Below the pieces are notes generated by a model, which saw only the letters and a list, made by a program, of their open reading frames with translations, was not told the DNA's origin and made no database searches. 6,187 nucleotides of DNA from Thermoguttaceae bacterium (GTDB lineage: Bacteria; Planctomycetota; Planctomycetia; Pirellulales; Thermoguttaceae): the NCBI GenBank assembly GCA_028695865.1, contig JAQVID010000215.1:1-6187 (forward strand), given 5' to 3'. This document shows, one piece after another, positions 1-6,187 of this stretch (positions are counted from its first letter, which is position 1; every line of letters starts with the position of its first letter). The position numbers were made by a program, and so were the translations under genes.

Positions 1-349
1 ACTCCCACATCTTCGTCTGGAACTCGTCTTCAATCAGGCGGACTTTCCAAAGTTCGTTCGTTGTATTGAGATTATCGATGTTATTAGTCCCGTTGACGTA
101 AATAATATTGAATTCGCTTCCCTGACTGTCGTAACCGAGCATATTGAACCAGGCGTCCAGAACCTGATTGTCCTGTTCCATTCCTTCGCTTGTTTCCTTA
201 CCGGGCCGGTTCCGCCAAATAATCAGAACGCGTTGGCCGTCGAGCGTCGTACCGGTAACCGACCGGAACCACCAGCCCCCCTCCTGGGTTCGTCTTAACT
301 TCCCGTCGAGGATAAGTTTCCCGTCGATATCACGTTTGAATTTCGCCGT

Positions 350-365
350 GAATCGTTGGCGGCGA
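350..365 (-). other. deletion and frameshift junction in the methyltransferase pseudogene
   Basis: On the minus strand the sequence passes from EEFYEEIAAND (end of the N-terminal domain) into a different frame reading FKRDIDGKLILDGKLRR, which belongs near the C-terminus of this family. No residues of the methyltransferase core lie between. The exact breakpoint cannot be fixed without an intact relative, because both frames are open across these bases. Confidence 0.65.
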
Positions 366-757
366 TCTCTTCGTAAAACTCTTCGGGCACGCGATCCAGA
401 GTAATACAGTAGTTCGTTTCGACGACAAATTTCTTTTTGAGCCAGAGTTTCTTTTGAAAATCTTCCAGTTGGGCCAGGAAGGTTATAATCTTTTTCGCGA
501 TTCGGCGAACGGCGCGCAGTTTTGAAAGATACTGTTCCACCCGAGGCGTCGTTTCATTTTCTATATCGTCCAGATACATGATCTCATTCTTAATGAAGAA
601 ATCGAGTTCACGACGGAGGAAGGTACCAAGGTCTTTGTGGATGAAATAATCGAAGCTGTTTCGGGCGGCATAACGTTTGAGATGATGAGTCAGGACGGAA
701 TATTCGGCTTCCCCATCGTCTGTTTTTGTGTATGACTGAAAGAGTTCTGTTTCTATG

Positions 758-809
758 CCGGACAGTCGGGACGACTGTCCGGAAGATGCGGGCGAAACGT
801 CCGCGCTCC
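758..809. repeat. double-hairpin palindromic element, copy A (inside methyltransferase pseudogene)
   Basis: Hairpin 1 is a perfect inverted repeat: CCGGACAGTCG (758-768), loop GGA, CGACTGTCCGG (772-782), 11 pairs. Five bases later hairpin 2 pairs GCGGGCG (788-794) with CGTCCGC (798-804) around AAA, 7 pairs including one G-T wobble. A tail GCTCC follows (805-809). The element is translated as part of the methyltransferase, giving a low-complexity stretch ADVSPASSGQSSRLSG in a variable linker before the DYFIHKDLG motif. A second copy lies at 2592-2642. Loop GGA, the linking AGATGCGG and the final 13 bases ACGTCCGCGCTCC are shared, while the arms of hairpin 1 differ and remain self-complementary. 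Confidence 0.8.
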
Positions 810-1634
810 AGTCCTCGCTTCTCGCAGATTTCAACGTTTCATCCGCAAAACCGATTAAATCGTCCTGTGTTGGGGGCTTTGTCTGACCGGAACGTTGATC
901 TTTCGGCCAGTCGTTCATGATCGCCGGTCGATATTCAAACCGAATGGTCAGTTCGCCGTTCTCTTCTGTACAGAAGTTGTCTTTCGCTAAAATAAAGACC
1001 CGATTCTTCTCTTCGCTTGCTTTGATATTACCATGTTCCCCTTCGGTCGCATCGATCAGTTTGAAATGAACCCGACGATTCGACGGCGTTCGAAAACAGT
1101 AATCACGCAGATATTCACAGGTCTTGACATAATACTGATCGGCATTCGCCCAATGGAGCTTGACCTCTTCCCCTTCATAAGGAATCGCGTAAACGCCCTC
1201 TTTATAGACCCGTTGGCTAATAAAATCGCCGTCGCTGTAATATCGGGAAAAGAAATGATAGAGCGCGTCGTAAACATCGCACTCAACCTGCTTCATGTCA
1301 ATCGATTCGGACAGTTTTTCCCGCTGTTCCCTGACCACCTTGGGGACGGTTTCCGGGTCAACACCAAGCGTCTGAGCCTGTTTGATCGCTTCGTTCAATC
1401 GCTTTTGAACGTCCTGTTTTTCAACCGGTGTATATTCCGTCAAAGCGTCCTTGACTTGCGTTAACAGATCGTTTTCCAGAAACTCGGTAATCTCCTTGCT
1501 CCGCATGTGCATAATGCGATAGAAACCGAAATCAAGGTCCGGCTGATCCAGTTGGAACAGCTCTTTGAGTTTTTCAACGAGTAAGGCACGAGTTTCTTCA
1601 ATAGTCGGCATTTTTATTCTTTCCTTATTTATTT

Positions 1635-1702
1635 GGAACCACGGATTTCACGGATGAACACGGATTTTTTGATATCATATCCGTGAAAATCGTGGTTTCA
1701 AA
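1635..1702. repeat. long imperfect intergenic hairpin with three CACGGAT units
   Basis: This fills most of the 102-base gap between the helicase remnant and the methyltransferase start. The arms 1632-1655 and 1679-1702 pair over 24 positions with one mismatch and two G-T wobbles, around a 23-base loop. The left arm and loop hold three CACGGAT units starting at 1640, 1649 and 1659; the right arm holds the complement ATCCGTG. It could act as a transcript-stabilising or terminating structure, or be a non-coding mobile palindrome. It lacks a T-run directly after the stem on either strand, so a classic intrinsic terminator is not the best reading. Similar CACGGATTTCACGGAT repeats occur in several bacterial phyla as far as I remember. 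Confidence 0.7.
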
Positions 1703-1713
1703 CCTACTATTCA

Positions 1714-3491
1714 TTATATCATTTCAAAGGAAATAAGCAAGATAGGCGTGATTTTCGTCTTTGGGCTGTCCAATTGGGTCTGGAGACTGGAAATCATGGC
1801 TTCACGACGCTCTTCGATCTTGTCCTGAACGGCTAACACTCCTGACGCTGTTCGGCCAAATATCGCCGCCGATCACGAAGCGACATGAGAGAAATATCCT
1901 CTTTTGACCGGCTGAAACGTCAAATAATACGACTGTGAAAGCAGTCCGATTGAACGAAATGTGTAATCCTCATCGTTGAATTCATGATCCTGGGAATAAT
2001 AATACTTCAACAGCCGCCAGAAAAGTTCGGTCGTTTCATTCAATTGGATTGTTGTGTTTTTGAGCCGAAGTTGAAAACGCTGTCGAATCTCCTCGTCAAA
2101 TTCCTGACAGAGTTTATGTTTGGCTGTGGTCATTTTGGACTGAATCGTTTCGGAAAGCGAATTTTGAAGCTGTGTAAAACCTTTTTCGAGTTCCGCTGTT
2201 GTTCGGCAACTCTTGAGAATATCGACGATCTGCTTTTCGATTCTCTTTCCTGACTGCAAGGAACCGAACACTTCGTCAGACGCGTTAAAAACACCGTCAA
2301 ACAGTTTGAGTCGTTCTTTATAGAGCGAATGCAGTTTGACGTCCGCCGTGTTACTTTCGTCAAGGAAGTTAATAACAACAACCTCATGTTTCTGTCCATA
2401 TCGATGACAGCGTCCGATTCGGGACTCCAGCATCGCCGGATTCCAGGGAAGATTGTAATTCACCACAGTGAGCAGAACGGCAGATCAAGACCAATCGCGG
2501 CGGCATCGGTTGCGACAAGAATTTCCGCGTCGTTGGCAAAGGTATCGAAAATTGCCTGACGTCTTTGAATATTACGATTTGTCGATGTTTCAAGCAGACG
2601 GGACGTCTGCTTACCCAGATGCGGACAAGACGTCCGCGCTCCGGCCTTACCATTATAAAGGAGGACTTTCCCGGTATAACCGTTCTCCTCCAACTGATGA
2701 ACAATGTATTCCTGCGTTCGTATGGATGATGTAAAAATAATCGCTTTCCGATTTGGATTTCAGTAACAGAACATCATCCGACTTTACCGATTTTTCAATC
2801 TCTTTGAGACGCAGAAGAAACGTTTCCAGCGTTCCGATCAAAGCGGAGAGTGACGAAGCCGCCGACTTTTTGACGGTTAGGGCAAAGGAGCCTTTACTCA
2901 CTTTCGGAACGGAAAAACGCGATTCTTTCCCGAAGAGATATCCGTTAATTTCGCGAAGGAGTTTCTCCTGTTTTTTATCCGAACGATAAGAAATGGTTAC
3001 CGACCGCCGACCGGGCAGATTCATAAACGGCAGAACCTGACGACGGAGCGTTCGTTTAAAGTAAGGAGTCAGTTGTCGATGCAGTTCCTCTTGTCGTTCC
3101 GGATCACACGAGTGAACATAACGGTCATAAAAGACCTCGGCATTGGGAAACGCTTCCGGATCGATAAACTGCATAAGAGTCCAGAGTTCCATGAGCGAAT
3201 TCTGTAGCGGAGCCGCCGTCATGAGTATCTTGTGAAAAAAGGCAAAAGCCGACAGTAACGCCGAACCCGCCATGTTTCCACGTATTTTTGAGAAGCTGTG
3301 CGTCATCAAAAACAACAAGATTCAAAGCGACCACCGCCGCGTCGATCTGGTGTGGATTCAGATCAATCGGAATATCCGCCAGTGTATCGACGACACGATT
3401 AAACGCGTCCACCTTCCGTCGGGTCAATTCAAAGGTTATCGCCTGGGCTTGATAGGGGGGGAACCATTGAACTTGTATTATTTTCTCCCAT
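1714..3491 (-). pseudogene. SNF2/RapA-type helicase partner of the methyltransferase, multiply disrupted
   Basis: Remnant of an SF2 helicase of the SNF2/RapA type that pairs with long Mod methyltransferases in restriction-like loci. Reading down the minus strand: DLNPHQIDAAVVAL (3366-3325 region, N-terminal family motif), then directly LVVFDDAQLLKN (degenerate motif II), MTAAPLQNSLMELW (degenerate motif III), FKRTLRRQV, AIIFTSSIRTQEY (motif IV region), EILVATDAAAIGLDLPFCS (motif V), VVNYNLPWNP and ESRIGRCHRYGQKHEVVV (motif VI), LFDGVFNASDEVFGSLQSG. The last open piece is a coiled-coil-like tail, AVQDKIEERREAMISSLQ, ending at stop 1714-1716. The Walker A loop is missing between DAAVVALN and LVVFDDAQ, and a large part of the C-terminal region is missing near 1900-1960. 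Frame changes lie near 3455-3461 (a seven-G run), 3260-3280, 2745-2747, 2466-2471, ~1900 and ~1835. The start is uncertain: ATG 3491 fits if the G run lost one base, TTG 3520 otherwise. It cannot be an active ATPase. Confidence 0.82.
2592..2642. repeat. double-hairpin palindromic element, copy B (inside helicase pseudogene)
   Basis: Same design as copy A at 758-809. Hairpin 1 is AAGCAGACG (2592-2600), loop GGA, CGTCTGCTT (2604-2612), 9 perfect pairs. Hairpin 2 pairs GCGGAC (2621-2626) with GTCCGC (2632-2637) around a five-base loop. The tail GCTCC (2638-2642) matches. It sits between YNGKA and NRNIQRRQAIFDTF in the helicase, in a loop before motif V that varies in length in the family, and adds about 17 residues (GARTSCPHLGKQTSRLL) without itself breaking the local frame. 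It is read in a different codon phase from copy A. Confidence 0.8.
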
Positions 3492-3492
3492 A

Positions 3493-3505
3493 AGGAAAAT
3501 TTCCT
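3493..3505. promoter_or_regulatory. short palindrome at the helicase start
   Basis: AGGAAAATTTCCT is an inverted repeat with 6-base arms around one base, immediately upstream of ATG 3491 on the minus strand. On that strand it supplies AGGA, ten bases from the ATG, so it may serve only as a weak ribosome binding site. An operator role is possible but unsupported. Confidence 0.25.
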
Positions 3506-3594
3506 AAAATAACGGAACAATCGTCTATTATCGTCATTTCCTTTTTATTGTTTCGTAAAATTTTCAGTTTTATCCATGTAATTTTCCTTTCCTG

Positions 3595-5307
3595 TTACAA
3601 TTCTATTGTAAACAAAATTTTGGCTATTGTTTCGACAATAGTTACGAGAGTCTGCCAACGAACAATAGGCGGTGTATCTTTTGGCGTATGAGTAACGTTT
3701 TGTGTTTCGATATTATCCAAAAACCATTGGGAAGTAAACACGATGGCCGGTATCCCATTTTGCAGAAACAGGGTATGATCGCCTTGATACCAGGGCACGC
3801 CTTCGACAAGCTCGTCGTTTTCGTTAATGAGATTCAAAGCGCTTTGATGAAGATTACTTGGCAAATCGAACAGGGACACGGCTGTTTTACCTTTGTCATA
3901 TCCGGCACAGTCGATATTAATATTAAGTGCAATTTTGTCAAAGTGATTTTTGTTTGCATTTAGAAACGCCATTTGGCCGGGAACGGCATAATAGTCCTCA
4001 CCGTTGATGGCAAGTAATTCAATCGTTTTATCATCGAACGAAAAGTCTTTCAAATACTCGGCCAGCAAAAGGAGAACAATCATGCCTGTTGCGTTGTCAA
4101 TAGCTCCTGGTGTTCCCATTTTAGCGTCGATATGTGCGGTTATGACAATTCGATTTCGGGGATTATTTCCTTTTTTGCCTGTAACATTGCATCCGAAAGA
4201 AGGAATCCGTGTCGCGACAGAATCAAGTCGAACCGATTGTCCGCAACAGGTCAGAAGTCGATTTCCTTCTTCTTCCGTCATGAAGACGGAGGGAATATCA
4301 AAATCGCCATCTTCTATCATGGGAAAAGGATAGACGCCGCCCGCCAAGGCCGAATGTCGCGCCGTTGCCGTAATAATCGCGGAAACACCGCTCTTTTCCA
4401 ACGCCGCAATCATTCGCTTATGTTCGTCCGGATTGTAAAACACAAAATTCTTCGGCATAAGCGGCTCTTTGGCCAACTCGCCATGAAGTAAGACAATTTT
4501 TCCAGAAAGATCGTTTTGTTCCAGTTTCATGATGGAATCGGCTTCGACAAGTTGACCGTAAACGGAGCAGCCCAACGAATAGGGACTTGCCTGGACTTCA
4601 AAGGATTGAGTCTGACAAACGAGGGTCGCCCCATTAGTATTCCAATCGAGAGCGGTGAAAGACGTTTCTTCCGTCTGCCATCCAAAAGTCGTCAATTTGC
4701 GTTTAAAAAAGTCGGTGGCGTCCTGATTGCCGATGGTTCCCACGCAACGAGAAGGCAATTCATTACAGAAAAAATTCAAATATTGACTGATCAGACCTTC
4801 GTAACGTTCCATCATATTTTGCCTTTTAAGTATATTCAAGATTCGCAAATCAACCAAGTCTTTTTCGCGCAGCTCATAGCCGGAATGAAAGAGTAATTGT
4901 CCATCAAGCGAAATACAAGGAAACATACGCCCATCAAAAAGAACATTTGTAAACCAGTCTGCTTGAAAATCATACCATCCGCCTTTCCCGTCAGACTGCC
5001 GAGCGCTTCCATCGGCCGCCATCGTTAACGGATGAATGTCGAGAAATCCCAAACGGTCATGATAAAGTTCAATACGTATAGGACGCCAATCGGTCGTAAT
5101 ACGGTAACCGTTATGCAGTAATAGAGTCAAGAGTCGGTCAAAATAGGTATCGTCGAAATCAATGTCCAAGTCCCGATGTTCCCGATTCTGCTGACCAGAT
5201 AAAAAATCGACACCCCAACCTCCGTCAACCCAATATCGCATTCCCAAAGTATTTAGATAATCCAATATAACGAAAGCATCACTCTTCGTAACAAATTCTT
5301 TTGACAT
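3595..5307 (-). CDS. fusion of a lincosamide/aminoglycoside-type nucleotidyltransferase domain with an M28 zinc aminopeptidase
   Basis: 570 codons, intact. Residues ~1-160 form a nucleotidyltransferase domain like that of Lnu/ANT(2'') resistance enzymes, which transfer AMP or another nucleotide to antibiotic hydroxyls: GGWGVD at 29-34 and NREHRDLDID at 41-50, with D46 and D48 as likely metal-binding aspartates. Residues ~166-570 form an M28 (aminopeptidase Y/Q-like) peptidase with an inserted PA-like region around 240-360. Expected zinc ligands are H392 (TAHID), D404 (GAIDNATG), D438 with general base E437 (NGED), D466 (NIDCAGY) and H540 (VTHTPKD); all are present. I see no signal peptide, so the product is probably cytoplasmic. 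The start at ATG 5307 is supported by AAGGAGAT with 7-base spacing. An internal ATG pair (4815, 4812) after AAAAGG could allow separate translation of the peptidase. The substrate of either half is unknown, as is any link between them. The gene ends 104 bases before the helicase remnant, same strand. Confidence 0.9.
   Translation of the reverse strand: MSKEFVTKSDAFVILDYLNTLGMRYWVDGGWGVDFLSGQQNREHRDLDIDFDDTYFDRLLTLLLHNGYRITTDWRPIRIELYHDRLGFLDIHPLTMAADGSARQSDGKGGWYDFQADWFTNVLFDGRMFPCISLDGQLLFHSGYELREKDLVDLRILNILKRQNMMERYEGLISQYLNFFCNELPSRCVGTIGNQDATDFFKRKLTTFGWQTEETSFTALDWNTNGATLVCQTQSFEVQASPYSLGCSVYGQLVEADSIMKLEQNDLSGKIVLLHGELAKEPLMPKNFVFYNPDEHKRMIAALEKSGVSAIITATARHSALAGGVYPFPMIEDGDFDIPSVFMTEEEGNRLLTCCGQSVRLDSVATRIPSFGCNVTGKKGNNPRNRIVITAHIDAKMGTPGAIDNATGMIVLLLLAEYLKDFSFDDKTIELLAINGEDYYAVPGQMAFLNANKNHFDKIALNINIDCAGYDKGKTAVSLFDLPSNLHQSALNLINENDELVEGVPWYQGDHTLFLQNGIPAIVFTSQWFLDNIETQNVTHTPKDTPPIVRWQTLVTIVETIAKILFTIEL
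4810..4826 (-). promoter_or_regulatory. possible internal ribosome binding site and start for the peptidase half
   Basis: On the minus strand AAAAGG lies six bases before two adjacent in-frame ATG codons (4815 and 4812), exactly where the peptidase domain begins (MERYEGLISQYL). Free-standing M28 proteins of this type, as I remember them, start at about this point. This may be a leftover of two once separate genes or an active second start. Confidence 0.3.
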
Positions 5308-5313
5308 AAAACG

Positions 5314-5321
5314 ATCTCCTT
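5314..5321 (-). promoter_or_regulatory. ribosome binding site of the fusion gene
   Basis: AAGGAGAT on the minus strand, seven bases from ATG 5307. It is a strong Shine-Dalgarno match and fixes the start ahead of the nucleotidyltransferase domain, so that domain is translated rather than read by chance. Confidence 0.75.
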
Positions 5322-5343
5322 CCAGTTCCTTATTTTACCCGGA

Positions 5344-5372
5344 ATCTTAGGATTTACAATAACGATTTCCAA
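5344..5372 (-). promoter_or_regulatory. candidate sigma70-type promoter for the fusion gene
   Basis: Minus strand: TTGGAA (5372-5367) and TAAGAT (5349-5344), each matching 4 of 6 consensus bases, with a 17-base spacer. It lies 37 bases upstream of ATG 5307. The match is modest and rests on consensus alone. Confidence 0.35.
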
Positions 5373-5385
5373 TCGAACAAATTTT

Positions 5386-5409
5386 TTTCGAAACTTTTCG
5401 AAATTTTCG
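5386..5409. promoter_or_regulatory. paired TTTCGAAA palindromes in the divergent intergenic region
   Basis: Two perfect 8-base palindromes TTTCGAAA (5386-5393 and 5396-5403) start ten bases apart, and a third half copy TTTCG begins at 5405. They lie just upstream of the candidate minus-strand promoter and between two divergent genes. They could be a regulator binding site or simply AT-rich upstream DNA. The rest of the 5308-5512 gap shows no RNA gene or convincing ORF. A weak plus-strand promoter (TTGATG 5431-5436, TATCAT 5452-5457, 15-base spacer) is possible. Confidence 0.3.
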
Positions 5410-5499
5410 TCATTCTTCCCATCATTTCGCTTGATGTTTTAACACAGCGTCTATCATGTCTAACGTTGAATGAACGTAAACCAATTACAGACAACGCTT

Positions 5500-5504
5500 G
5501 GGAG
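5500..5504 (+). promoter_or_regulatory. ribosome binding site deciding the amidotransferase start
   Basis: GGGAG (5500-5504) lies eight bases before ATG 5513. It supports that ATG over the upstream in-frame TTG at 5498, which overlaps the site. Starting at 5513 puts the required cysteine at residue 2. Confidence 0.7.
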
Positions 5505-5512
5505 AATTTAGA

Positions 5513-6130
5513 ATGTGTATTATAGTTGTCAAACCGGGAGGAGTTGAATTTCCGAACGACGGGATTCTTGATTATTGCTTTCGACGTAATCCGGACGGGG
5601 CGGGGATTATGCTCGCCGATCAGAGCAGGCTCACGATTCGCAAAGGGCTCATGACACGGGACGAGTTTTTCGACGTCTATCATGATCTGAAAGAGCGGTT
5701 TCCCGAAAGTCCGTTTATCCTGCACTTCCGCTGGTCAACTGGCGGTGGGGTTCAGCCGGGATTATGCCATCCGTTTCCGATTGACTACCGAAAAAAGGTT
5801 CTTATGGCCCGACAACCGTCGAATGTAAGAATCGCGGTTGCGCACAACGGTGTCATTTCCAACTGGAGCGGGATCGACGCAACCGTTTCCGATACATTGC
5901 TTTACGTCAAAAATGTTCTGTATCCGGCGTTTCGGGACGATCCGCGATATCTTTGTATTCCGGAAAACAGAAAACGAATCGCCGGTGAGATTAACGGTTC
6001 CCGATTGGCGTTAATGACGGCTTCCGGGGCGATGTGTACAATCGGCGGTTTCTACAAATACGACGGGATTTATTATTCGAAAGCCGTGAGCCACGGCGGG
6101 CAAATTGCGCTACCGCGCAGAATAAAATAA
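5513..6130 (+). CDS. class II glutamine amidotransferase-like Ntn hydrolase
   Basis: 205 codons, intact, start ATG 5513. Class II (Ntn-type) glutamine amidotransferases hydrolyse glutamine with an N-terminal cysteine exposed by Met removal and pass ammonia to a partner domain or protein. Visible motifs: Cys2 in MCIIVVKP, NPDGAG at 26-31, HFRWSTGG at 71-78 (Arg for glutamine binding), AHNGVI at 110-115 and SDT at 126-128. The protein is a single small domain without the synthetase partner found in PurF, GlmS or AsnB, so it resembles the small phage- and amidoligase-associated forms. It may act on a peptide or protein together with an amidoligase encoded elsewhere; none is in the window, so this is inference. 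It is transcribed divergently from the fusion gene, across a 205-base gap. No convincing hairpin terminator follows in 6131-6187. Confidence 0.85.
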   Translation: MCIIVVKPGGVEFPNDGILDYCFRRNPDGAGIMLADQSRLTIRKGLMTRDEFFDVYHDLKERFPESPFILHFRWSTGGGVQPGLCHPFPIDYRKKVLMARQPSNVRIAVAHNGVISNWSGIDATVSDTLLYVKNVLYPAFRDDPRYLCIPENRKRIAGEINGSRLALMTASGAMCTIGGFYKYDGIYYSKAVSHGGQIALPRRIK

Positions 6131-6187
6131 TCCGCTCCCGTTGGTCGCTATTTTTATTGTTGTTTTAGTTCGTTTAAATATTTATCA

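Larger units (their letters stand above)
1..1611 (-). pseudogene. Mod-type adenine-specific DNA methyltransferase, catalytic core deleted, runs off left edge
   Basis: Remnant of a long adenine-specific DNA methyltransferase of the type III Mod-like kind that is found beside SNF2-type helicases. Translation starts at ATG 1611, with AGGAAAG about 7 bases upstream. The first ~415 codons are open and read like the family's N-terminal domain: FQLDQPDLDFGFYRIM near residue 19, KEGVYAIPYEGEEVKLHWAN in the middle, then DYFIHKDLGTFLRRELDF and FVVETNYCITLDRVPEEFYE. At about 350-365 the frame breaks; the original frame stops at 295-297. A second minus-strand frame then stays open from ~363 to position 1 and reads like the extreme C-terminus of the same family: RRTQEGGWWFRS, LDGQRVLIIWRNRPG, DNQVLDAWF, IIYVNG, LWKVRLIEDEF. 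The DPPY motif and the glycine-rich SAM loop, which should lie between these parts, are absent, so several hundred residues have been lost. The protein cannot methylate DNA. Family assignment is from remembered homologues; the loss of motifs is seen directly. Confidence 0.82.

Noticed and set aside
1033..1464. 143-codon plus-strand open frame opposite the methyltransferase.
   Set aside because: It lies wholly antisense to a frame with clear family motifs, has no convincing ribosome binding site and no domain I recognise.
758..2642. The two hairpin repeats as a CRISPR array or an rho-independent terminator pair.
   Set aside because: The copies are ~1.8 kb apart without regular spacers, lie inside coding sequence and have no T-run after the stems.
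1..3491. DISARM, BREX or another named multi-gene defence system.
   Set aside because: Only a helicase and a methyltransferase remnant are visible; no DrmA/B/C, Brx or Pgl hallmark genes occur, and the pair fits a Mod-plus-SNF2-helicase restriction-like locus better.
3478..3537. Nineteen-codon minus-strand ORF starting ATG 3537 that overlaps the helicase start.
   Set aside because: The only purine-rich stretch touches the ATG, leaving almost no spacing; there is no recognisable product.
3545..3577. Ten-codon ORF MDKTENFTKQ on the minus strand with AGGAAAGGAAA upstream, just after the fusion gene stop.
   Set aside because: It has a fair ribosome binding site, but it is too short to support as a gene, encodes nothing recognisable and has no attenuator-like structure after it.
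4132..4491. Plus-strand open frames (also 3688-3963, 4004-4333 and 4516-4896) opposite the fusion gene.
   Set aside because: Shadows of a strongly supported minus-strand gene; the translations show no motifs.
5354..5725. 123-codon minus-strand open frame across the intergenic region and the start of the amidotransferase gene.
   Set aside because: More than half is antisense to the amidotransferase; it has no motif, and its 3' end runs through the likely promoter region.

Overview
The window looks like a bacterial chromosome of moderate GC content, in an accessory region undergoing gene decay. No rRNA, tRNA or other phylogenetic marker is present, so the host cannot be named. Two kinds of palindromic repeat occur here: a double hairpin ending in CGTCCGCGCTCC and a long stem built on CACGGAT. 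They resemble repeats I remember from Planctomycetes and Verrucomicrobia genomes, so a member of that superphylum is my weak guess.

Left half, all on the minus strand (1-3491): remains of a two-gene restriction-modification-like locus. A SNF2/RapA-type helicase gene (3491 to 1714) lies upstream of a long Mod-type adenine-specific DNA methyltransferase gene (1611 to beyond position 1). Both are pseudogenes. The helicase has lost the block with Walker A (motif I), carries DDAQ in place of the DEAH box, has several single-base frameshifts and has lost much of its C-terminal region, although its last ~50 codons remain. The methyltransferase keeps ~415 open N-terminal codons and ~118 C-terminal codons. 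The catalytic core that should separate them, with the DPPY and SAM-binding motifs, is gone, and the frame changes at the join. Each gene carries one copy of the same ~52-base double-hairpin element, and a long imperfect hairpin fills the gap between them.

Middle (3595-5307, minus): an intact 570-codon gene whose product joins an N-terminal lincosamide/aminoglycoside-type nucleotidyltransferase domain to a complete M28 zinc aminopeptidase with its five expected metal ligands. This fusion, behind a strong ribosome binding site, is the most unusual intact gene here.

Right (5308-6187): a divergent intergenic region with a candidate promoter and two TTTCGAAA palindromes about one helical turn apart. 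It is followed on the plus strand by an intact 205-codon class II glutamine amidotransferase-like protein with the catalytic cysteine at position 2. Its amide acceptor and partner enzymes are not in the window.

The helicase and methyltransferase once formed one functional unit (helicase upstream, methyltransferase downstream, same strand). I see no functional link between that unit and the fusion protein or the amidotransferase beyond proximity.
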